Below, piece after piece: positions 1-5,401 of a stretch of DNA of 11,313 nucleotides. Source of the DNA: Alphaproteobacteria bacterium (GTDB lineage Bacteria; Pseudomonadota; Alphaproteobacteria; Micavibrionales; UBA1664); contig JAGWXJ010000055.1 of the NCBI GenBank assembly GCA_018969935.1, positions 1 through 11,313 of the forward strand, written 5' to 3'. Made by a program: the position numbers and the translations under genes. Each line of letters opens with the position of its first letter. Position 1 is the first letter of the stretch. Below the pieces are notes generated by a model. It was not told the origin of the DNA and did no database searches. It was given only the letters and a program-made list of their open reading frames with translations.

Positions 1-543
1 AATGGCCATGATGGCGCAAATAGCTTCCTCGCCAACTTTGGAATCCGGCCCGAATTGGGTTGCCAGCTTCTCAAGTGCGTCCACGCTGGTAAGGCATGTC
101 CGGTGGCGCGGGTCGGGAATGGTTTTTGTTTTGCCGTCTTCGCCCTTGATATCCGTTTCGGCAATGATGCCGCTGATGCTCGTTTCGCGCACGGCGGCAA
201 TAAGGGCGCGGCAAAGGCCTTCGCGGGTGGCATGGGCATCGCTGCCGTCTACAAATGCAACCGCATAATCGTAAGCGCTTTCGATAAGCGAGCATTTGTT
301 GAATGACACGCTAACCTCATAGCTTGAAATGCGGGGGGAAGGGTTGCGCTGGATAGCCTCGGCAAAGCACACCATCTCGCTCCCGATGGCCCCCTTGATA
401 AGCGCATCCGCAAGGTGCGGGGAGCTACTGTCGGCAGGCTGGTTGGCAAGCCGGCTGCTCTGTGCCCAAAAATCGCTGGCTTGCGGCGTATAGGTTACGA
501 GGTCCAGAATATCGGCAAAATGAAGGGGGTTTTTGATGTCCAT
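1..543 (-). CDS. Hypothetical protein, N-terminal part (C-terminus off window)
   Basis: The frame stays open on the minus strand from ATG at 543 to the left edge, giving 181 codons with no stop, so the C-terminus is missing. The protein begins MDIKNPLHFADILDLVTYTP. It looks soluble, with no signal peptide or long hydrophobic segment. Helical stretches alternate with a polar, Ser-rich stretch (about residues 37-41), and four Cys are scattered through the part seen. I do not recognise a family. The start is supported by a GAGGAA purine tract just upstream, the absence of an earlier start that fits it better, and a plausible promoter (572-600) about 20 nt further up. It is transcribed divergently from amn. 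Reality as a gene is likely; function is unknown. Confidence 0.75.
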   Translation of the reverse strand, partial: MDIKNPLHFADILDLVTYTPQASDFWAQSSRLANQPADSSSPHLADALIKGAIGSEMVCFAEAIQRNPSPRISSYEVSVSFNKCSLIESAYDYAVAFVDGSDAHATREGLCRALIAAVRETSISGIIAETDIKGEDGKTKTIPDPRHRTCLTSVDALEKLATQFGPDSKVGEEAICAIMAI

Positions 544-571
544 CGTTCCTCGCAGTTGGAAAACCGCCAAA

Positions 572-600
572 ATTAAGCATTTTCATAATGTTAACGTCAA
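572..600 (-). promoter_or_regulatory. Putative sigma70-type promoter for the hypothetical gene at 1-543
   Basis: On the minus strand TTGACG (600..595) is followed after 17 bp by CTTAAT (577..572), five of six and four of six matches to the consensus. Transcription would start near 565, leaving a leader of about 22 nt that carries the GAGGAA ribosome site. Called by eye only. Confidence 0.45.
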
Positions 601-627
601 TTTTTCTTTAATGTTTTCGGGGCAAGA

Positions 628-657
628 TTGGCGTAAATGCCTGTAATCCCGTATAAT
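628..657 (+). promoter_or_regulatory. Putative amn promoter giving a leaderless mRNA
   Basis: TTGGCG (628-633) and a perfect TATAAT (652-657) are separated by 18 bp. The expected transcription start is 6-7 nt after the -10 box, which is the A of the amn ATG at 663. There is no SD-like tract between the -10 box and the ATG, so amn is probably translated from a leaderless mRNA. Confidence 0.6.
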
Positions 658-662
658 AAACT

Positions 663-2174
663 ATGGTAGCCACCTTAAAATCCTTCCCGCCCCGCCACTT
701 TGATAACGAGGATGCCGCGCTTGCCGCCATCCACGAGATTTACGACGCCAACGTGGCCTACCTGCAACAAAGCTTCCAGAGCTTCGTAAAGGGCGAAATC
801 AAGTCGGGCCATATCTCGGCCTGCTACCCCCAAATCAAAACCCACATCGGCCCCTCGCGCGATAAAGACAGCCGCGTGGCCTTCGGCTTCGTCAACCGCC
901 CCGGTGTTTATGCCACTACGGTTACCCGCCCCGACATCTTCGGCCACTACTACCGCGAGCAGATAAAACAGCTCCTCAAAAACCATGGCGGCCCGATCGA
1001 AATTTCCGTGAGCGATACGCCCATCCCCATCCACTTCGCGTTGGGCGAGCATTTTCACCCCGAAAAGGATCTGACATCCGACCTGCTGGCCATCGTGCCC
1101 CACATCTTCGATCAGCCTGATTTACACACGCTGGATGACACAATCGCCAACGGTACTTACCAGCCCAAGGTAGGCGAGGCATGGCCGCTATCCCTCTTTC
1201 CCGCTCCGCGCACCGATTTGTCCATCATGCGCCTCAAGCACTACACGGGTACGGCAGGCATCCACTTCCAGAACTACGTTATTTTTACCAACTACCAGTT
1301 CTACATCGATGAATTCACGCGCATCTGCCGTGACCTAATGAACGAAGTGCAGGACCCGCGCCTCGCACGCGAGCAGGGGCAGTACACCGCCTTCATCGAA
1401 CCGGGGGATGTCATTACCCTGAACAAAAACGTGAAGGACAACCCCGATAGCGGCCTCGCGCAGGGCAAGGCCCCGCCGCGCCAGCCGCAAATGCCTGCCT
1501 ACCACCTCAAACGCGCCGATGGCTCGGGCATCACCATGATCAACATTGGCGTAGGCCCGTCCAACGCCAAAACGATTACTGACCACGTTGCAGTGCTTAG
1601 GCCGCACGCGTGGCTCATGCTGGGCCACTGCGCTGGTCTGCGCTCCTCGCAATCATTGGGCGACTACGCCCTCGCGCATGCCTATCTGCGCCTCGACCAT
1701 GTGCTTGATAAAGACATCCCGCCCTACATCCCCGTACCCGCGCTGGCTGAAGTCCAGCAGGCGCTAGAGCAAGCTGTAGGCGATGTTACAGGTCTAAAAG
1801 GCTATGAGCTGAAAAAGATCATGCGTACCGGCACCGTTGCCACCATCGACGACCGCAACTGGGAATTGCAACCGAGTATCGAACAGAACCTCCCGCTCTC
1901 GCAGGCACGTTGTATCGCACTGGATATGGAGAGCGGTACGATAGCCGCCAACGGCTTCCGCTTCCGTGTGCCTTACGGCACGCTGCTGTGCGTATCCGAT
2001 AAACCTTTGCACGGGCAGCTCAAACTACCGGGCATGGCCGATGCGTTTTACCGCAACCGCGTAAATCAGCATCTTCAGATTGGTTTATTGGCAATGGCTA
2101 TTCTACGCGGCGTAGGCCCTGCCAAACTACACTCGCGCAAGCTGCGCAGCTTCAATGAGGTTGCGTTCCAGTAG
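663..2174 (+). CDS. amn: AMP nucleosidase
   Basis: This is AMP nucleosidase (EC 3.2.2.4), a cytosolic enzyme that hydrolyses AMP to adenine and ribose 5-phosphate and controls the adenylate pool. The 503 residues match the E. coli Amn layout from memory. The N-terminal AMP nucleosidase domain spans about residues 15-170, including GVYATTVTRPDIF (81-93) and RLKHYTGTAGIHFQ (190-203). The C-terminal phosphorylase-like catalytic domain holds GVGPSNAKTITDH (296-308), GHCAGLR (321-327), the nucleoside-binding DMESGTIAANG (421-431) and SDKPLHG (445-451). It ends in the family-typical HSRKLRSFNE. The start at 663 gives a normal N-terminus and sits directly after a consensus -10 box, so the message is probably leaderless. 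The 3' end overlaps the convergent cimA gene by 23 bp. Confidence 0.97.
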   Translation: MVATLKSFPPRHFDNEDAALAAIHEIYDANVAYLQQSFQSFVKGEIKSGHISACYPQIKTHIGPSRDKDSRVAFGFVNRPGVYATTVTRPDIFGHYYREQIKQLLKNHGGPIEISVSDTPIPIHFALGEHFHPEKDLTSDLLAIVPHIFDQPDLHTLDDTIANGTYQPKVGEAWPLSLFPAPRTDLSIMRLKHYTGTAGIHFQNYVIFTNYQFYIDEFTRICRDLMNEVQDPRLAREQGQYTAFIEPGDVITLNKNVKDNPDSGLAQGKAPPRQPQMPAYHLKRADGSGITMINIGVGPSNAKTITDHVAVLRPHAWLMLGHCAGLRSSQSLGDYALAHAYLRLDHVLDKDIPPYIPVPALAEVQQALEQAVGDVTGLKGYELKKIMRTGTVATIDDRNWELQPSIEQNLPLSQARCIALDMESGTIAANGFRFRVPYGTLLCVSDKPLHGQLKLPGMADAFYRNRVNQHLQIGLLAMAILRGVGPAKLHSRKLRSFNEVAFQ

Positions 2175-3852
2175 GCTTGCATGCGCGGCCAAAGGCCCGC
2201 GGCGCGACACCAAGGCGCTTGAGGTGCAGCGCATAGGAATCCAGCAGCGCCACAACGGAAGCATCCGCCGAGTTACCCGACACGCCAATCGTCTTGATTT
2301 CACCATACTGCGGCGAATAACTGACAATCTGCACCTGCATGATGGCGTCCGTGCCGTCTTTGGGGTTCAAAACGGTCTGCCTGAAGTCCAGCAGCTTCAA
2401 CTGCGCAAGCTCGGGGTAGGCACGCAACAGGCTGCGGCGCATTGCCCCGTCGAGGGCGTTAACAGGGCCGTTACCGTTACTGACATCGGGCTCGGCCATT
2501 TTGCCCTCGCAATCCAGAAATTCCACGGTCGCCTGCGCTGCCAGTTTAAAGTGTTCGGACGCGCTAGGGGTGCCGTTCCCTGGCAGGCGTTCAACAACCG
2601 CGCGGTACGATGAAAGGTCAAAGTATTTGGGCATAAGGCCATAGGTGCGTAATGCCAGTACCTCGAAACTGCCCATGCCGTTTTTGTAAACATACCCTTC
2701 CTCGGTGCGGTGCTTGAGGGCCGATACAAGCGCGCGCACACTGGGGTTTTCCTTGCCCGTATCAAGCCCCATACCGTTCAGGAACGGCAGGAAGTTGGAG
2801 ATGCCGGATTGATTGGATACCTCGATGCGCGGCTCGATGCCGAACATACGGGAGTCGTGGGCCGTGTAGCTTCGTTCGTCTTTCAGCACAAGGTCAACAT
2901 GCTTGCCGGCTTTCTGGTCGGCACAGCACTCGCCCACAAACGGCGCATTGGCGGGCAGGGGGATGCCCGAAATTTCGGCCACAAGTTCGGCCAGCGGTTT
3001 CAGTTTCAGAAGATCTTCCTGTTCAAGCCCGCAATCAAAAGCCGCGCGCAGATGATCTTTCGTAAACAGCGACCCGATGAAGTTGATAAGGTTCGCATTC
3101 CCGCAACGCTCGCCAAGGCCGTTGATGGTGCCCTGTACATGGCAGCATCCCGCCTTTACAGCCGCCAAGGTGTTGGCATCGGCAAAACCGTGATCGTTGT
3201 GGGTATGGATGCCAAGGTGGCTGCCCGGCACATGCTTGGTTACTTCCCTCACAATCTCCGAGATATCATCAGGCTCCATGATTCCGTTGGTGTCACACAG
3301 GACAACCCAGCGCGCACCGGCTTCATAGGCCGCTTTGACGGCGTTCAGGGCGTATGTCGGGTTGGCGCGGTAACCTTGGAAAAAATGCTCGGCATCAAAA
3401 ATGGCTTCACCTTTTTTGGCGGCTGCTTTCACGCTTTCCGAAATCGCGCGCAGATATTCCTCGTCTGTCGCACCCAGTAGATGCGCCTGAAAATCCCACG
3501 ACTTGCCAAACAGGCAGTAGGTATCGGCGCTTACGCCCAAAACGGTTTGTAGGGATGCGTCGTTGCCGACCGATTTACGCGGGTCCCGCACCATGCCAAA
3601 AGATACGGTTTGCGTCTTTGGTTTTTCGGGCATGGCAGTGCGTTCGTCTGCCCAATCGGCAAATACCTTGGTATCCGTGGGGTTGGCGCCGGGCCATCCC
3701 ACTTCAACGTAATCGACGCCCAAATCAACAAGCGCGCGCAAAATGCGCATCTTGTCATCGGACCTGAAGTTGACAGCGGGTGTCTGCGCACCATCGCGCA
3801 GCGTGGTGTCGAAAAGGTGGATACGTCGTTTTTGTTGGGTAGTCGTAGTCAT
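2152..3852 (-). CDS. cimA: (R)-citramalate synthase, CimA
   Basis: Citramalate synthase (EC 2.3.3.21 type) condenses pyruvate and acetyl-CoA to (R)-citramalate, opening the threonine-independent route to 2-ketobutyrate and isoleucine. The 566 residues have an N-terminal HMGL-like TIM barrel with the metal/substrate motif DTTLRDGAQ (15-23), VGWPGANP (51-58), HTHNDHG (216-222) and NGLGERCGNANL (244-255). A LeuA-type allosteric domain follows (about 400-540, including GNGPVNALDGAMRR). The GWPG and HTHND motifs fit the long CimA family better than 2-isopropylmalate or homocitrate synthase. I chose ATG at 3852 because GGAG lies 7 nt upstream; an in-frame GTG at 3858 is too close to that site. Family members are commonly feedback-inhibited by isoleucine through the C-terminal domain. 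Here the leader (3855-3992) suggests a second, RNA-level isoleucine control. The 3' end overlaps amn by 23 bp. Confidence 0.95.
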   Translation of the reverse strand: MTTTTQQKRRIHLFDTTLRDGAQTPAVNFRSDDKMRILRALVDLGVDYVEVGWPGANPTDTKVFADWADERTAMPEKPKTQTVSFGMVRDPRKSVGNDASLQTVLGVSADTYCLFGKSWDFQAHLLGATDEEYLRAISESVKAAAKKGEAIFDAEHFFQGYRANPTYALNAVKAAYEAGARWVVLCDTNGIMEPDDISEIVREVTKHVPGSHLGIHTHNDHGFADANTLAAVKAGCCHVQGTINGLGERCGNANLINFIGSLFTKDHLRAAFDCGLEQEDLLKLKPLAELVAEISGIPLPANAPFVGECCADQKAGKHVDLVLKDERSYTAHDSRMFGIEPRIEVSNQSGISNFLPFLNGMGLDTGKENPSVRALVSALKHRTEEGYVYKNGMGSFEVLALRTYGLMPKYFDLSSYRAVVERLPGNGTPSASEHFKLAAQATVEFLDCEGKMAEPDVSNGNGPVNALDGAMRRSLLRAYPELAQLKLLDFRQTVLNPKDGTDAIMQVQIVSYSPQYGEIKTIGVSGNSADASVVALLDSYALHLKRLGVAPRAFGRACKPTGTQPH

Positions 3853-3854
3853 GG

Positions 3855-3908
3855 GCACACTCCAAAATCTTGGCCGTTATTGTTTTTGATTGTCTGTTTG
3901 GAGTGCAC
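3855..3908 (-). promoter_or_regulatory. Hairpin sequestering the cimA ribosome-binding site
   Basis: In the cimA mRNA, CACTCCAAA (3905..3897) is exactly complementary to TTTGGAGTG (3866..3858), with 30 nt between the arms. Two G-U pairs and one G-C pair extend this to 12 bp (3908..3897 with 3866..3855). The 3' arm contains the GGAG that serves the cimA ATG at 3852, so the hairpin would hide the ribosome site. No T-run follows, which argues against an intrinsic terminator. Confidence 0.6.
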
Positions 3909-3918
3909 GTAACGCCGC

Positions 3919-3956
3919 ACCCGCTGTGATGGCAGGGTTTAAGCCCTGCCGCGGGT
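3919..3956 (-). promoter_or_regulatory. Stem-loop at the end of the cimA leader peptide
   Basis: On the mRNA, ACCCGC (3956..3951) pairs with GCGGGT (3924..3919), and the adjacent GGCAGGG (3950..3944) pairs with CCCTGCC (3937..3931). The result is a 6 + 7 bp stem with a 6-nt one-sided bulge and a CTTAAA loop. The stop codon of the leader peptide lies in the loop, and its Thr-Arg-Gly-Arg codons form the 5' arm. No U-tract follows. An outer pairing, 3985..3975 with 3916..3907 (10 bp, one bulged base), encloses it. Confidence 0.6.
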
Positions 3957-3992
3957 AATGATGCGAATAATGATGGCGGTTACGTTTTGCAT
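3939..3992 (-). CDS. Isoleucine-rich leader peptide of cimA
   Basis: A 17-codon frame, MQNVTAIIIRIITRGRA followed by TAA, lies between the cimA promoter and cimA. Five of its codons are Ile (codons 7, 8, 9, 11 and 12), placed just before the stem-loop at 3919-3956, as in ribosome-stalling attenuators of amino-acid operons. There is no SD. The predicted transcription start (about 3993-3995) is 1-3 nt before the ATG, so the frame would be leaderless or nearly so; from memory, the alphaproteobacterial trpL leader frame is also leaderless. CimA makes an isoleucine precursor, so the regulatory amino acid matches the pathway. The frame and codons are read directly; the sensing role is inferred. Confidence 0.72.
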   Translation of the reverse strand: MQNVTAIIIRIITRGRA

Positions 3993-4001
3993 TGCGGGTG
4001 G

Positions 4002-4031
4002 ATAAGAACAGATTTGGCGGGGGCTTGTCAA
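4002..4031 (-). promoter_or_regulatory. Putative cimA promoter
   Basis: On the minus strand a perfect TTGACA (4031..4026) is followed after 18 bp by TCTTAT (4007..4002), four of six to the -10 consensus and preceded by TGT. The -35 box overlaps the stop codon of the YbjN-like gene. Transcription would start near 3993-3995, giving cimA a leader of about 140 nt. Confidence 0.6.
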
Positions 4032-4552
4032 TTTTTGCTTCCGCCGGCCGTATCAAGCAGGGCAAGGCCCAGCGGGGCGCACATGCCGTTTTTCTCGATA
4101 ATACGGGGGAATTCTGCGGATGTCTGTGCGGCGGCCATCAGTTCGAAGGCAGGCGAATACTGTTCGCATGAACGCATGGCAATCTCGGTCATCTCCTCGA
4201 TCATCTCGAAATCCGATGTAGCCGAGTTGCCGTGGAACAGCATGGTGTAACGGAAGCAGGGGAAACCGTCATCCGTCAGGTCAAAATGGCCAAGCCACTG
4301 GCGGCGGTTGATATGCATGAAAATGGGCGCGGCAAGGTCGCGCACGGTTTCAGAGAACTGCATGGGCATCACGCAATTGCACAGCAGGGCCTCGTCATCC
4401 TCGCTCCAGAAAAGGTCGAGTGTGTGGCCATCGACATCAACGCTAAGTGAATCGGAATCCAGACGCTGGAAACGGGCCTTGCGGCTTTTCAAAAACCGCT
4501 CGTAACCGTCTAGGGGGTTGTGCCCGCCGTCTGGTATTTCCATTTCTTTCAT
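4028..4552 (-). CDS. YbjN domain-containing protein
   Basis: The 174-residue protein resembles the alphaproteobacterial YbjN-like family: a small cytosolic alpha/beta domain that includes GYERFLKSRKARFQRLDSDS (17-36), a paired beta region DGHTLDLFWSEDDEALLCN, and a central stretch with INRRQWLGHFDL and GFPCFRYTMLF. The family's biochemical role is unsettled; E. coli YbjN is linked to stress and motility phenotypes. Its ATG overlaps the ubiK stop in ATGA, so the two are probably translationally coupled in one transcript. No terminator is visible after it, and its stop codon lies inside the cimA -35 box, so readthrough into cimA is possible. The family call is by motif resemblance only. Confidence 0.75.
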   Translation of the reverse strand: MKEMEIPDGGHNPLDGYERFLKSRKARFQRLDSDSLSVDVDGHTLDLFWSEDDEALLCNCVMPMQFSETVRDLAAPIFMHINRRQWLGHFDLTDDGFPCFRYTMLFHGNSATSDFEMIEEMTEIAMRSCEQYSPAFELMAAAQTSAEFPRIIEKNGMCAPLGLALLDTAGGSKN

Positions 4553-4842
4553 CGCTTGGCCTTTTTCTTGGCTTTCGCTTTGGGGGCAGGTTTGTTGGCT
4601 GCCGTCTTGGTAGCCTTGGGGGCAGGGGCGGCAGCAGGCTGCTTGGCGGCCAGTTTGGCCTCAAGGGCGGCAATACGGGCCTCAAGGGCCTGCATTTCAT
4701 CACGGGTAACAAGGTCAATGCGGTCGGCAACGCCTTTGAGGCGGTCATGCATGTCGCCGCGTACTTGGTCGCGCACATCGGCCAGAAGCCCTAAAGCCCC
4801 ACCCATCATGCCTGCAATGTCATCGATGATTTTGTCTTTCAT
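4549..4842 (-). CDS. ubiK: Accessory factor UbiK (BMFP/YqiC family)
   Basis: The 97-residue protein begins MKDKIIDDIAGMMGGALGLL and fits the BMFP family. An amphipathic N-terminal helix (1-22) is followed by VRDQVRGDMHDRLKGVADRI and a C-terminal coiled coil, VTRDEMQALEARIAALEAKL (45-64). A Lys/Ala/Pro-rich tail (68-97) follows. UbiK assists aerobic ubiquinone synthesis as a trimeric, membrane-interacting factor for the Ubi complex. The start at 4842 matches the family; an upstream in-frame ATG at 5124 would add an implausible basic extension across the terminator and the neighbouring gene. No good SD precedes 4842, and a possible -10 box lies 7 nt upstream. The stop overlaps the start of the YbjN-like gene. 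Confidence 0.88.
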   Translation of the reverse strand: MKDKIIDDIAGMMGGALGLLADVRDQVRGDMHDRLKGVADRIDLVTRDEMQALEARIAALEAKLAAKQPAAAPAPKATKTAANKPAPKAKAKKKAKR

Positions 4843-4849
4843 GGGCGGT

Positions 4850-4878
4850 GTATTAGCACCACCCCCCTGAAAAGACAA
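4850..4878 (-). promoter_or_regulatory. Possible ubiK promoter
   Basis: TTGTCT (4878..4873) and TAATAC (4855..4850) are spaced 17 bp apart on the minus strand, with four and three of six consensus matches. The expected start is at 4843, one base before the ubiK ATG, so the message could be leaderless. The match is weak, but a promoter is needed here because a terminator lies directly upstream. Confidence 0.35.
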
Positions 4879-4899
4879 GATTCCGCGGAAAATCGTATG

Positions 4900-4929
4900 A
4901 AAAAAGGGCCAGAAAGTTGTCTGGCCCTT
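4900..4929 (-). terminator. Rho-independent terminator after the 92-residue gene
   Basis: A perfect 10-bp stem, AAGGGCCAGA (4904-4913) with TCTGGCCCTT (4920-4929), closes a 6-nt loop. On the minus strand it runs into TTTTTT (4905..4900). It lies 35 nt after the stop of the gene at 4964-5242. The plus strand lacks a T-run, so it acts on the minus strand only. Confidence 0.9.
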
Positions 4930-4963
4930 GTCCGGTGGCGTCGTTCGCGCCCCAAATAAACTG

Positions 4964-5242
4964 TTATACGGCAAGGTCGAGGAGCGAGCCCCGCGTCTGT
5001 TCCGTCTTGATAACTTCTGTTTCGTTCCGCGACGTAAGCTCGGTGGAAGCAGCTGTCTTGGTAACGCTATCCTTGGAGTCCGTACTCCTGATCTTTTCCT
5101 TGAGTTCCGCTGCCGCCGATTCAAGCTTGGCGCTGGATTCCTCTGATTTAACTCGCTTTAGATTGGCGCTGGAACCCGATCCGAGCTGCGCCCCCTTGAT
5201 ATAGGCTGTTGAGCCTGATGCGGCTTGAACGCTTCCTACCAT
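4964..5242 (-). CDS. Small Ser/Ala/Lys/Glu-rich hypothetical protein
   Basis: A 92-residue protein of very biased composition: 16 Ser, many Ala, Lys, Glu and Thr, and no Cys, His, Pro, Phe or Trp. The Ser/Gly-rich N-terminus (1-28) has no signal peptide. A charged segment of probable helix follows (about 31-52), then a polar stretch and a short hydrophobic end, RGSLLDLAV. I do not recognise a family; the composition suggests a largely disordered or partner-folded protein. It is supported as a gene by AGGGG 6 nt before the ATG, a TATACT -10-like box at 5284..5279 about 40 nt upstream, and a strong terminator (4900-4929) just past its stop. It diverges from the DUF2336 gene. The role is unknown. 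Confidence 0.7.
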   Translation of the reverse strand: MVGSVQAASGSTAYIKGAQLGSGSSANLKRVKSEESSAKLESAAAELKEKIRSTDSKDSVTKTAASTELTSRNETEVIKTEQTRGSLLDLAV

Positions 5243-5401
5243 GTAAAACCCCTAGTTATTATTTTAGCCTCAGGTTCCAGTATACGGGGGACTGATTAAC
5301 AATTTCTTTAAGATACGCCCCTATAAATTGACATGCTTATTGAAGCGGGATTCGGCTTATTCACAAAATTAACTAAAATTAAACAGAAAAGGCGTAGTGT
5401 T
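5243..5401. promoter_or_regulatory. AT-rich divergent promoter region
   Basis: This 159-bp stretch separates two divergent genes and is visibly richer in A and T than its surroundings. Minus strand: TATACT (5284..5279) without a clear -35 box. Plus strand: TATAAA (5322-5327) and TAAAAT (5374-5379) are -10-like, but neither has a convincing -35 partner. TTGACA at 5328-5333 has no -10 box at proper spacing. Both genes must be transcribed from here, but I cannot fix the start points. Confidence 0.4.

Noticed and set aside
2710..3480. 256-residue plus-strand frame antisense to cimA
   Set aside because: It lies wholly within the strongly conserved cimA catalytic region on the other strand and encodes nothing recognisable; a long antisense frame is common in GC-rich genes.
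3853..3858. Upstream GTG start for cimA
   Set aside because: GGAG is only 1 nt from this GTG but 7 nt from the ATG at 3852, so the ATG is preferred.
3919..3956. Stem-loop upstream of cimA as an intrinsic terminator
   Set aside because: It is GC-rich but has no T-run on either strand, so classical termination or attenuation by an intrinsic terminator is not supported.
3877..4065. 62-residue minus-strand frame upstream of cimA
   Set aside because: It begins inside the YbjN-like gene in another frame, precedes the predicted promoter and has no SD or coding-like composition. The Ile-rich 17-codon frame explains this region better.
4549..5124. Longer in-frame ubiK start at ATG 5124 (191 residues)
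   Set aside because: The extension is Arg-rich and low in structure, runs through the terminator at 4900-4929 and overlaps the better-supported 92-residue gene. UbiK family members start near the ATG at 4842.
5328..5333. Perfect TTGACA as a -35 box for the DUF2336 gene
   Set aside because: No -10-like hexamer lies 16-18 bp downstream; the nearest candidates are 21 bp or more away.
5333..5401. 23-residue N-terminal extension of the DUF2336 protein
   Set aside because: The stretch is AT-rich and unlike the rest of the gene. ATG 5402 has an SD. The TATAAA box 6 nt before 5333 keeps a leaderless start possible, but less likely.
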